64,000 bases of DNA, from contig NZ_CP034036.1 of the NCBI RefSeq assembly GCF_005484965.1, forward strand, positions 1,488,001-1,552,000, given 5' to 3'. The notes under the pieces are model-generated. The model did no database searches. It was not told the DNA's origin and saw only the letters and a list, made by a program, of their open reading frames with translations. The position numbers and the translations under genes were made by a program. Below are positions 52,523 to 59,946 of the stretch, piece by piece (position 1 is the first letter of the stretch; every line of letters starts with the position of its first letter). The DNA is from Brenneria nigrifluens DSM 30175 = ATCC 13028 (GTDB lineage Bacteria; Pseudomonadota; Gammaproteobacteria; Enterobacterales; Enterobacteriaceae).

Positions 52523-53557
52523 ATGAGTAGTCCAAAAGAGATGCAGCCAAAAGAAATTACCCTGGCGCACGGCAGCGGCGGCCGGGCGATGCAGCAGTTG
52601 ATTGAACAGCTGTTTTTGCAGGCGTTCGACAATCCGCTGCTGGGGCAGCGGGAAGATCAGGCCAGACTGCCGCTGGCGCCGTTGACGCAGCAGGGCGATC
52701 GGCTGGCGTTCACCACCGACAGCTACGTTATCGATCCGATTTTTTTCCCCGGCGGGGATATCGGTAAACTGGCGGTGTGCGGCACGGCGAATGATATTGC
52801 GGTCAGCGGGGCGACGCCGCAGTATCTCTCCTGCGGTTTTATTATCGAAGAGGGATTTTCCGGCGCCGACCTGCGCAGGATCGTGGAATCCATGGCGCAA
52901 ACCGCCCGCGACGCCGGGATACAGATCGTCACCGGGGACACCAAAGTGGTGCCGCGCGGCGCCGCCGACAAAATCTTTATCAATACCTCCGGGATCGGCG
53001 CGATTCCGACGGATATTCGCTGGGGCGCCGGGGAGATTCGTCCGGGGGATAAAATTATCGTCAGCGGTACGCTGGGCGATCACGGCGCCGCCGTTCTCAA
53101 CCTGCGCGAACAGCTGGGGCTGGAGGCGGAGCTCGCCAGCGACTGCGCGGTGCTGGCGCCGTTGATCGCTCCGCTGCGTGATATTGCCGGGGTGCGCGCC
53201 CTGCGCGACGCCACCCGCGGCGGGGTGACCGCCATCCTGCATGAGTACGCCCAGGCCAGCGGCTACGGTATGGAAATCAACGAAAGCGCATTGCCGTTGA
53301 AGCAGGCGGTGCGCGGCATTTGTGAAATACTGGGGCTGGAGGCGCTGAATTTCGCCAATGAGGGCAAGCTGGTGCTGGTGGTGTCCACCGAGGCGGAAAG
53401 CGCCGTATTGGCCGCGCTGCGCGCGCATCCGCTAGGCCGTGACGCGGCAACCATCGGTTCGGTGACGGAAAAACCGCAGGTGCGGCTGTGCGGGGTGTTC
53501 GGCGCCTCGCGGCTGCTGGATCTGCCGCATAACGAGCCGATGCCGCGGATTTGCTGA
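52523..53557 (+). CDS. hypE: Hydrogenase maturation protein HypE
   Basis: Dehydrates the carbamoyl group placed by HypF on its C-terminal cysteine, giving the thiocyanate that becomes the CN ligands. The protein ends in PMPRIC, the required C terminus, with no extra residues. The PurM-like ATP fold is visible (LAHGSGGRAMQQLI; GTANDIAVSGATPQYLSCGFIIEEGF). 344 residues. Its ATG directly follows the hypD stop (TGAATG). After it the operon is interrupted by 416 bases before hypF. Confidence 0.95.
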   Translation: MSSPKEMQPKEITLAHGSGGRAMQQLIEQLFLQAFDNPLLGQREDQARLPLAPLTQQGDRLAFTTDSYVIDPIFFPGGDIGKLAVCGTANDIAVSGATPQYLSCGFIIEEGFSGADLRRIVESMAQTARDAGIQIVTGDTKVVPRGAADKIFINTSGIGAIPTDIRWGAGEIRPGDKIIVSGTLGDHGAAVLNLREQLGLEAELASDCAVLAPLIAPLRDIAGVRALRDATRGGVTAILHEYAQASGYGMEINESALPLKQAVRGICEILGLEALNFANEGKLVLVVSTEAESAVLAALRAHPLGRDAATIGSVTEKPQVRLCGVFGASRLLDLPHNEPMPRIC

Positions 53558-53566
53558 CGACATGTC

Positions 53567-53600
53567 CCCTTGCAGGGAGAAAGCGCCCCCCTGACAAGGG
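53567..53600 (+). terminator. Hairpin after hypE
   Basis: CCCTTG-CAGGG and CCCTG-a-CAAGGG form an 11-pair stem with one bulged base. There is no T run; the hairpin ends exactly where the transposon-end sequence begins. It may be the truncated hypE terminator or an RNA-stabilising stem. Confidence 0.45.
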
Positions 53601-53619
53601 CTGTCTCTTATACACAAAT
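53601..53619 (+). mobile_element. Solitary Tn5/IS50-type transposon end
   Basis: CTGTCTCTTATACACAAAT agrees with the Tn5 mosaic end at 17 of 19 bases and with the IS50 outside end at 17 of 19. No partner inverted end and no transposase are present within the window. It is either a relic of an IS50-group insertion sequence or an assembly artefact derived from a transposase-based library; the bases after it do not look like adapter. Confidence 0.6.
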
Positions 53620-53675
53620 GCAGGGAGTCATGACGGGTTTTGCCGTTACCCGGCGTAAGGAATTATGCTGAGGTG

Positions 53676-53887
53676 AACTTGACCGCCGAGTGAGCAGCAT
53701 GGATGCTGCGAAAACCAGTGCCGCGTCGGGAACGCGTCACTGGTGGCTCGAATAGCGGTCATGGGCGCCGAAGGCACCTGCGCAGCAGGCATAATTTCAG
53801 CCGGAAGCCAGGGTTCTCAGGGCTGCGGCGACTGAGCGCCCTGAGTCGGGCGCGTGCTTCGACGTGGCATAAAAATGCCTTTCTTTT
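53676..53887 (+). ncRNA. Candidate structured RNA between hypE and hypF
   Basis: A three-way junction is formed by GACCGC (53681) with GCGGTC (53755), and CGAG with CTCG inside it. This encloses two hairpins: GCAGC-atggat-GCTGC, and CCAGTG-c-CGCGT-cggga-ACGCG-t-CACTGG. Next come CCTGC-gca-GCAGG and CTCAGGG facing CCCTGAG. The last hairpin, GGCAT-aaaa-ATGCC (53866-53879), runs into TTTCTTTT like an intrinsic terminator. A weak promoter (TTGCCG 53640, TATGCT 53664) precedes it. It could instead be a DNA repeat or the hypF leader; I do not recognise the family. Confidence 0.4.
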
Positions 53888-53916
53888 CGCGCACGAAATA
53901 GCACTGAACTTACATA

Positions 53917-53948
53917 GAAACCTGTATACACAGAAGCCTGTATAAACA
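53917..53948 (+). repeat. 16-base tandem repeat before hypF
   Basis: GAAACCTGTATACACA is followed directly by GAAGCCTGTATAAACA, 14 of 16 bases alike, ending 25 bases before the hypF start. It could be a regulator site or simple sequence. Confidence 0.5.
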
Positions 53949-53973
53949 GAAAAGGAATATACCCCACGTAAGC

Positions 53974-56310
53974 ATGAACAATAACGGCATTCAGATCCGC
54001 GTAAAAGGCAAAGTGCAGGGGGTGGGGTTTCGGCCTTATGTCTGGCAGTTGGCGCAGCAACTGAAGCTGTGCGGCAGCGTCAGCAACGACGGCGCCGGGG
54101 TGCTGATTCATCTTTATCAGTCGGAAAATATTGAACGCTTTATCAACGCGCTGCCGGCCGGATGCCCGCCGCTGGCGCATATCGACAGCATTACCCGCCG
54201 GCCGTGGCAGTGGACGGCCGTACCTACGGCGTTTGTTATCGAACACAGCGGCGCCGGGCGGATGGATACCCAGGTGGTGCCGGACGCCGCCACCTGCGAG
54301 GCGTGCCGGCGCGAACTCAACGACCCGGCGAATCGCCGCTATCGCTACCCCTTTATCAACTGCACCCACTGCGGTCCCCGCTTTACCATAATCCGCCGGA
54401 TGCCCTACGACCGCCCGTTTACCTCGATGGCGGATTTCCCGCAGTGTCCGCAATGCCTGGCCGAGTACCGGCAGCCGGCGGATCGGCGTTTTCACGCCCA
54501 GCCCAACGCCTGCCCGCAGTGCGGTCCGCAGGTCTGGCTGGAGAATGGCGCATCGCAGCGACTGGCCGAGGGGGAAGACGCCATCCGTCAGGCCGCCGGC
54601 GCCCTGCGGGCGGGGAAAATCGTGGCGATTAAAGGGATTGGCGGCTTTCACCTGGCCTGCGACGCCACCAATACCCAGGCGGTGCAGCGCCTGCGCCAAC
54701 GCAAGCATCGTCCCGGCAAGCCGTTGGCCGTTATGGCGCCGGATGCCGCGTGGCTTGAGAGATGCGCCGCCGTCGACGATATGCCCGCGGCGTTGCGGTT
54801 GCTGCAAAGCGGCGCCGCGCCGATTGTGCTGCTGCCCTGGCGTCAGGACGGCCCGCTGTCGGCGTCGATCGCCCCCGGCCTGTCCGAGGTCGGGATGATG
54901 CTGCCCGCCAATCCGTTGCAACATCTGCTGCTGGCGCAGGTAGATCTGCCGCTGGTGATGACCTCCGGCAACGCCAGCGGCAAACCGCCCGCCTTGAGCA
55001 ATGCGCAGGCGACGGAGCAGCTTGGCGCCATTGCCGATCGCTGGTTAATGCATAACCGGGATATTGTGCAGCGGGCCGATGACTCGCTGGTCAGGCTGCA
55101 CCACCAGGGTTTATTCAAGAGCAGGGCGGAAATGCTGCGCCGGGCGCGCGGCTACGTACCGGACGCCCTGCCGCTGCCGCCGGGGTTTGCCGGCCAGCCT
55201 GCGCTGCTGGCGCTGGGGGCGGATTTAAAAAACACCTTTTGCCTGCTGCGTGATGAAAACGCGGTGGTCAGCCAGCATCTTGGCGATCTGGAGGACAGCG
55301 ATGTCGAACGGCAGTACCGCCAGTCAATCGCCTTGTTTGAGGATATTTACCGTTTCGCCCCCGGCGCGCTGGCGGTTGATGCGCATCCCGGCTATATCAG
55401 CCATCGCCTGGGCAAACAGCTGGCCGAACGGCGGCATATTCCCTGTATCGAGGTGCTGCACCATCACGCCCATATCGTCTCCTGTCTGGCGGAGCATCAA
55501 TGGCCGCGCGACGCCGGGCCGGTTATCGGACTGGCGCTGGACGGCATCGGCTATGGCGCCGACGGCCGGTGGTGGGGCGGGGAGTGTTTGCTGGCGGACT
55601 ATGCCCAGTGCCGTCATCTCGGCGGCTTGCCCGCCGTAGCGCTGCCCGGCGGCGATCTGGCCGCCCGCCAGCCGTGGCGCAACTTGCTGGCGCAGTGGCT
55701 GCGTTTTGTTCCTGACTGGCAGTCGTTACCGCAGGCCTCGGCGATCCCGGCGTCCTCTTCCGCTTTGCTGAGCAGGGCGATTGCGCGCGGCATCAATGCG
55801 CCGCCGGCCTCATCCGCCGGCCGGTTATTTGACGCCGTCGCGGCGGCAACGGGATTTCCGCACGAGGCGCAAAGCTGGGAAGGGGAGGCGGCCTGCTGGC
55901 TGGAGTCGCTGGCGTGGCGCAGCGAGCGGTTTCAGCGTCAGCGGGCGCAGTGGCGGCCGCCGGTCGCGCTGCCGGTGTTGGCGGACGGCAGGCTGGATCT
56001 GGCCGCCTTCTGGCGGCAGTGGCTGGATTACCGCGCCGCGCCCGCCGACAAAGCCTATGCGTTCCATTACGCGCTGGCGCAGGGATTTGCCGCCCTGGCC
56101 CGGCGCGCCGCCCGGCGGCACGGCATCCATACGGTGGCGCTGTCCGGCGGGGTGATGCATAACCGCCTGCTCTCCGTGCTGCTGCATCAGCAGCTGTCAG
56201 GGCTGACGGTGCTGCAGCCGCAGCGGCTGCCCGCTGGCGACGGCGGGCTGTCGCTGGGGCAGGCGCTGATCGCGGCGGCGCAATTATCGCCTGCGGGCGC
56301 TCAGGGGTAA
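53974..56310 (+). CDS. hypF: Carbamoyltransferase HypF
   Basis: Makes the CN ligand precursor by transferring a carbamoyl group from carbamoyl phosphate to HypE. Domains in order: acylphosphatase-like (IRVKGKVQGVGFRPYVW), two zinc fingers (CEACRREL, CTHCGPRF, CPQCLAEY, CPQCGP), a YrdC-like nucleotide domain (AGKIVAIKGIGGFHLACDA), and a Kae1-like domain (HHHAHIVSCLAEH, ALSGGVMHNRLL). 778 residues, longer than the 750 of E. coli. The ribosome site is poor: AAGGAA lies about 18 bases upstream. With hypF the maturation set is complete in one cluster. Confidence 0.95.
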   Translation: MNNNGIQIRVKGKVQGVGFRPYVWQLAQQLKLCGSVSNDGAGVLIHLYQSENIERFINALPAGCPPLAHIDSITRRPWQWTAVPTAFVIEHSGAGRMDTQVVPDAATCEACRRELNDPANRRYRYPFINCTHCGPRFTIIRRMPYDRPFTSMADFPQCPQCLAEYRQPADRRFHAQPNACPQCGPQVWLENGASQRLAEGEDAIRQAAGALRAGKIVAIKGIGGFHLACDATNTQAVQRLRQRKHRPGKPLAVMAPDAAWLERCAAVDDMPAALRLLQSGAAPIVLLPWRQDGPLSASIAPGLSEVGMMLPANPLQHLLLAQVDLPLVMTSGNASGKPPALSNAQATEQLGAIADRWLMHNRDIVQRADDSLVRLHHQGLFKSRAEMLRRARGYVPDALPLPPGFAGQPALLALGADLKNTFCLLRDENAVVSQHLGDLEDSDVERQYRQSIALFEDIYRFAPGALAVDAHPGYISHRLGKQLAERRHIPCIEVLHHHAHIVSCLAEHQWPRDAGPVIGLALDGIGYGADGRWWGGECLLADYAQCRHLGGLPAVALPGGDLAARQPWRNLLAQWLRFVPDWQSLPQASAIPASSSALLSRAIARGINAPPASSAGRLFDAVAAATGFPHEAQSWEGEAACWLESLAWRSERFQRQRAQWRPPVALPVLADGRLDLAAFWRQWLDYRAAPADKAYAFHYALAQGFAALARRAARRHGIHTVALSGGVMHNRLLSVLLHQQLSGLTVLQPQRLPAGDGGLSLGQALIAAAQLSPAGAQG

Positions 56311-56450
56311 AATCCCCGATTAAGCGCCAGCACCGCTTCGGCGACGCGCGGATAGAAGTCGGACTCCAACTCCCCCCGTTCGAACAGGGTAGTGTTCTTT
56401 ATCCCGAAGCTGCGGAAATTAAACTTCAGAGAGTTTTCAATTATGCGAGT
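56301..56450 (-). pseudogene. C-terminal fragment of an unrecognised protein
   Basis: On the minus strand about 45 codons read like the tail of a real protein (NTTLFERGELESDFYPRVAE, then AVLALNRGFYP and a stop). The frame is closed by a stop about 165 bases upstream and lacks a start or ribosome site. It overlaps the last ten bases of hypF and runs into AT-rich DNA. I do not recognise the family; it may be the remains of a gene deleted when the hydrogenase block and its right flank were joined. Confidence 0.35.
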
Positions 56451-56762
56451 CGTATCGCATTTTTATCTGATAAAGCACTTGCAATATTTTTTGGCTTGTC
56501 AGGTTAATTAATTTTAATACGGGGTTTTTTATTTTCATTTTTATAACATTATTAAACGTTAATTCGGATAACATGATGAAAAATATAAATAATAAAAAAG
56601 TAACTTGTAGGTTTTATTTTAAATAAAATATGAAAATAGGTTAATGGAAAGCAAATCCGCCGCTAAAATAAACTATCGCCCGCCAAGGGGAGATCGGGCG
56701 CGTTGATAAATAAAAATAATTATCATTTAATTATCCTATTGCCTTTGAGGGGATGGATATAA
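56311..56762. other. Intergenic region hypF-chuW
   Basis: 452 bases: a short gene remnant on the left, then strongly AT-rich DNA (about 56450-56640), then the chuW promoter. A 20-codon frame (56644-56706) starts MESKSAAK and ends GDRAR with a weak TAGG ribosome site, upstream of the promoter; I would not call it a gene. CGCCCG and CGGGCG (around 56676-56700) can pair. Confidence 0.4.
56703..56735 (+). promoter_or_regulatory. Promoter of chuW overlapped by Fur-box-like sequence
   Basis: TTGATA (56703-56708) and TTTAAT (56726-56731) are each one base from consensus and 17 bases apart, predicting a start near 56738. GATAA at 56705 with two ATTATC hexamers (56719-56724 and 56730-56735) across the -10 resembles an iron-responsive Fur site, as expected for haem-iron genes. 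The Fur match is partial. Confidence 0.55.
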
Positions 56763-58076
56763 ATGAACATCGATTTGACGCCCTATTATGCCCAGCCCGG
56801 CGCCCAGCCGTTCGGCGCGCGGCGCATGGCCATGCCTTGGCGCAACCATGTGCCGCTGTCGGCTGAACAGATCCCCGCCGGCTGGCAGGCATTGAAACAG
56901 CAGGTTTTACCCGCCCGCAAGCGTCTGCTGTATTTACATATTCCTTTCTGCGCCACCCACTGCACCTTCTGCGGTTTCTATCAGAATAAACTGCGTGCGG
57001 ACAGTACCGAAACCTACACCCGCTATCTGTTGCAGGAGCTGGCGATGGAGGCGGACAGCCCGCTGCATCAGGCGGCGCCGATCCACGCCGTCTATTTTGG
57101 CGGCGGCACGCCGACGGCGCTGTCGGCGACCGAACTGGCGCGGATAATCACCGCCATTCGCACCTCATTGCCTCTCGCCCCCGACTGCGAGATTACGGTT
57201 GAAGGCAGGGCGATGGATTTTGACGATGCGCGTATCGACGCCTGCCTGGACGCGGGGGCCAACCGTTTTTCCATCGGTATTCAGACCTTTGACAGCCGTA
57301 TTCGCCAGCGCATGGCGCGCACCTCGGATAAAGGGCAGTCTATCCGCTTTCTGGAACAGTTGTGCCGGCGCGATCGCGCCGCGGTGGTGTGCGACCTGAT
57401 GTTCGGTCTGCCGGGGCAAACGACGGAAACCTGGCGGGAGGATCTGAATATTGTCAGTAATTTGCCGCTGGACGGGGTCGATCTCTACGCCTTGAATTTA
57501 TTGCCCACCACGCCGTTGGCGAAAGCGGCGGAAAATAAGCGGGTGGAACTGCCGGATGTCGCCGCCCGGCGTGATTTTTACCGTACCGGCGCCTCCTTTC
57601 TGGCGGACGCCGGCTGGCATCAGTTAAGCAACAGCCATTGGGCCAGAACCACCCGCGAGCGCAATCTGTATAACCTGCTGATAAAGCAGGGCGCGGACTG
57701 TCTGGCGCTGGGCAGCGGAGCGGGCGGTAATCTCAACGGCCAATCTTATATGATGGAGCGCAGCCTGGAGCGCTATTACCAGGCCCTGGATCAAGGGCAA
57801 AAACCAATCATGATGATGACGCCGGCCAGCCCGTCCGGCCCCTGGCAGCACCAGCTTCAGGCCGGGATCGAAGTAGGGCGGCTTAAACTGCCTCAGCTAA
57901 CCCGCCACGCCGATGCGCTTCAGCCCTTGCTGACCCAGTGGCATCAGTCGGGGCTGACCCGTGATGATTCCACCTATCTGCGTTTGACCGACGACGGCCG
58001 TTTCTGGGCGAACAACCTGATGCAGGCGTTACAACAGATTATTCCGCAGCTTAATGCCGAAGAACACGCCCACTAG
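56763..58076 (+). CDS. chuW: Anaerobic haem-degrading radical SAM methyltransferase ChuW/HutW
   Basis: Opens the haem ring without oxygen, releasing iron and forming the linear tetrapyrrole anaerobilin. The radical SAM cluster motif CATHCTFC is at about residues 60-67, preceded by RLLYLHIPF and followed by the glycine-rich VYFGGGTPTALS. The HemN-like core and extra C-terminal region total 437 residues. GAGGGG lies 11 bases before the ATG. It overlaps hutX only by frame; hutX starts 13 bases after its stop. Confidence 0.92.
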   Translation: MNIDLTPYYAQPGAQPFGARRMAMPWRNHVPLSAEQIPAGWQALKQQVLPARKRLLYLHIPFCATHCTFCGFYQNKLRADSTETYTRYLLQELAMEADSPLHQAAPIHAVYFGGGTPTALSATELARIITAIRTSLPLAPDCEITVEGRAMDFDDARIDACLDAGANRFSIGIQTFDSRIRQRMARTSDKGQSIRFLEQLCRRDRAAVVCDLMFGLPGQTTETWREDLNIVSNLPLDGVDLYALNLLPTTPLAKAAENKRVELPDVAARRDFYRTGASFLADAGWHQLSNSHWARTTRERNLYNLLIKQGADCLALGSGAGGNLNGQSYMMERSLERYYQALDQGQKPIMMMTPASPSGPWQHQLQAGIEVGRLKLPQLTRHADALQPLLTQWHQSGLTRDDSTYLRLTDDGRFWANNLMQALQQIIPQLNAEEHAH

Positions 58077-58089
58077 CCGGAGACTAACC

Positions 58090-58584
58090 ATGACATTGTA
58101 TGAATTATTGGCAACCGAGCCGGATGGCACGCTGGAAGATATCGCCGCTCAGTATGACACCTCGCTGTTCGACGTGGTTAAGGCGTTACCCGAAGTTCAG
58201 CGTACCCTGGTCGCCGGCGAGCGGTTCGACCAGGTCTGGGAGGCGATTGCCGGCTGGGGGGAAGTGACGTTAATCAGCCATACTGCGGATGCCATTCTGG
58301 AATTTAAAAGCGAGCTGCCGAGCGGCGCGCACCGCCACGGTTACTTTAACCTGCGCGGCAGGAATGGGCTAAGCGGGCATATTCGGGCGGTAAACTGCCG
58401 GCATATCGCTTTTATCGAGCGCAAGTTTATGGCAATGGACACAGCATCTGTGGTGTTTTTTAATGCCGCCGGAGCTGCTATGTTTAAAATCTTTCTCGGA
58501 CGGGATAGCCATCGCCAGCTGTTAACCACCCAGGTTGAGGCGTTCCGTACCTTGGCGCTTGAGCTACAGCCGGAGCAGGTATGA
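58090..58584 (+). CDS. hutX: Haem utilisation cystosolic carrier HutX/ChuX
   Basis: Haem-binding intracellular carrier, 164 residues, which in related systems keeps haem or its products available to ChuW and ChuY. Family text: ELLATEPDGTLEDIAAQYDTSLFDVVKALPE and SGAHRHGYFNLRGRNGLSGHI. ATG 58090 (MTLYELLA) follows CGGAGA; the upstream frame start at 58054 lies inside chuW. The stop overlaps the next gene in ATGA. Confidence 0.92.
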   Translation: MTLYELLATEPDGTLEDIAAQYDTSLFDVVKALPEVQRTLVAGERFDQVWEAIAGWGEVTLISHTADAILEFKSELPSGAHRHGYFNLRGRNGLSGHIRAVNCRHIAFIERKFMAMDTASVVFFNAAGAAMFKIFLGRDSHRQLLTTQVEAFRTLALELQPEQV

Positions 58585-59210
58585 CGTGGTTACTCTTTGG
58601 AGCGGGTCAGGGAGTGGGGCGCTGTTTGTTGCAGCGCGCCATTGAATGCGAGCAGCCGGTGGTGGCGGTGCTGCGGAGTGCCGAACAGGTCGCGCACTGG
58701 CGCGGGCAGGGCGTCACCGTGGTGCAGGGCGATGCCCGCGACGCCGATACCGTGGCGCAGGCCTGCCGCCTGGCGGGGCGAGCGGCTATCGTCGTCTCGA
58801 CCATGGGCGGCGGCGAGGTGAACTATCAGGGCCACCGGGTAGTGATTGACGGCGCCGAACAGGCCGGGATAACGCGCATGCTGCTGGTGACCTCCATGGG
58901 CTGCGGCGAGCAATGGCCCTTGTTGTCGCCGCGCGCCAAAGCCGCTTTCGGGCTGGCGGTGCGGGAAAAGTCGCTGGCGGAAAGCTGGTTGCAGACCAGT
59001 TCGCTGGATTATTGCATCGTCCGTCCGGGGGGATTGCTGGATGTGGTCGCCACGCACAACGCCCAGCTTACGCAGGGCAATGCGATGCTGGGCCTGGTCT
59101 CCCGTCAGGATGTGGCGCTGAGCGTCGATCGGCTCTTACAGCAGCCGGTATTTGGCAACCAGATTTACAGCCTTATCGATCCGGAGCTTGAGCTGCCGTT
59201 GATGCCATAA
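58581..59210 (+). CDS. chuY: Anaerobilin reductase ChuY-like NAD(P)-binding protein
   Basis: Rossmann-fold reductase that in E. coli O157:H7 reduces anaerobilin made by ChuW. The nucleotide motif is GAGQGVGRCLLQRA at residues 7-20; LLVTSMGCGEQWPLLSPRAKAAFG and YCIVRPGGLLD are like the NmrA/SDR-a5 group. 209 residues. Translationally coupled to hutX. Outer-membrane receptor and ABC uptake genes for haem are not beside it. Confidence 0.87.
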   Translation: MTWLLFGAGQGVGRCLLQRAIECEQPVVAVLRSAEQVAHWRGQGVTVVQGDARDADTVAQACRLAGRAAIVVSTMGGGEVNYQGHRVVIDGAEQAGITRMLLVTSMGCGEQWPLLSPRAKAAFGLAVREKSLAESWLQTSSLDYCIVRPGGLLDVVATHNAQLTQGNAMLGLVSRQDVALSVDRLLQQPVFGNQIYSLIDPELELPLMP

Positions 59211-59358
59211 CCCCCTTGCGCCGCCGCCGGGTAAATTGCCCCCTGTTATCTTTTTCGGTCTATGCTTTAGTCAGGACGTAATGTTGTATTTTTGTTAATT
59301 GCGCGCCGGCGCAATTTTTTTCCTGAGAGCAATACTCGTAAGCATAACGGTGGTGGTG

Positions 59359-59838
59359 ATGGATGAAGTGAAACGCATTCTGAGCGAAGAAATTGATAAA
59401 ATTAACCGGGAAGAAAAACGCGGCGATAATAAGATCAGATTCAGCCGGAAATTTATGCAGTCTCATCCGTATCTTTTTTCCACGATGTTGATTAGCTACA
59501 TTCCGGTGGCGGCCATTCTGCTCTATGCCCCTTATTTCGGTTGGTACTACGCCGTCGGCTTTACCGTCTTTGTGCTGGTGATGGTGCTGGCGTTGTCATT
59601 GGACATTCGTCCCAAATTTCGCTTTGAAGATATCGACGTGCACGATCTGCGTATTTGCTACAACGGCGGCTGGTTCACCACCCGGCACATGTCGCCGGCG
59701 GCGGTGGATAAATTGCTGAACAATGAACATGTCCCGCCTGATGTGAAAACGGGGATAGACAGAATCCTGCACCACAAAGGCGCGGTGGTTTTTTACGACG
59801 TCTTCTCGCTGGCCTATCGCCAACCGCCGCCGGCGTGA
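59359..59838 (+). CDS. ylaC: Inner-membrane protein YlaC
   Basis: Small membrane protein of the YlaC family (DUF5454-like), function unknown. It starts with a charged helical segment (VKRILSEEIDKINREEKRGDNK), has two hydrophobic helices (FSTMLISYIPVAAILLYAPY and YAVGFTVFVLVMVLALSL), and a cytoplasmic C-terminal domain with the family stretch RFEDIDVHDLRICYNGGWFTTR. 159 residues from ATG 59359, close to E. coli's 156; an earlier in-frame start at 59299 is unlikely. Confidence 0.88.
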   Translation: MDEVKRILSEEIDKINREEKRGDNKIRFSRKFMQSHPYLFSTMLISYIPVAAILLYAPYFGWYYAVGFTVFVLVMVLALSLDIRPKFRFEDIDVHDLRICYNGGWFTTRHMSPAAVDKLLNNEHVPPDVKTGIDRILHHKGAVVFYDVFSLAYRQPPPA

Positions 59839-59946
59839 GTTCTGTACTGTTTTAATGGCTCAATGCTACGATGACATCGCCGCGCGTTAGTGCTGAGTGC
59901 GGCGGGATATCCCGTTAATTTCAGCTACCACAGGCAGAAAAGGAAG

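Noticed and set aside
53277..53617. Two minus-strand frames beginning MYKRQ and MCIRDS and running into hypE
   Set aside because: These peptides are simply translations of the Tn5-type end at 53601-53619 followed by antisense hypE; they are not genes.
53571..53627. TGCAGGGAG direct repeats as a 9-base target duplication
   Set aside because: The copies do not flank the transposon end in the right geometry: the second lies inside the would-be element, so they are more likely coincidental unless a deletion occurred.
53797..54924. 375-codon minus-strand frame opposite the start of hypF
   Set aside because: Shadow of hypF coding bias; composition and lack of a ribosome site argue against a gene.
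56644..56706. Twenty-codon frame upstream of chuW
   Set aside because: It ends at the -35 element of the chuW promoter, has only a weak ribosome site and no similarity to HemP/HmuP; could be chance.
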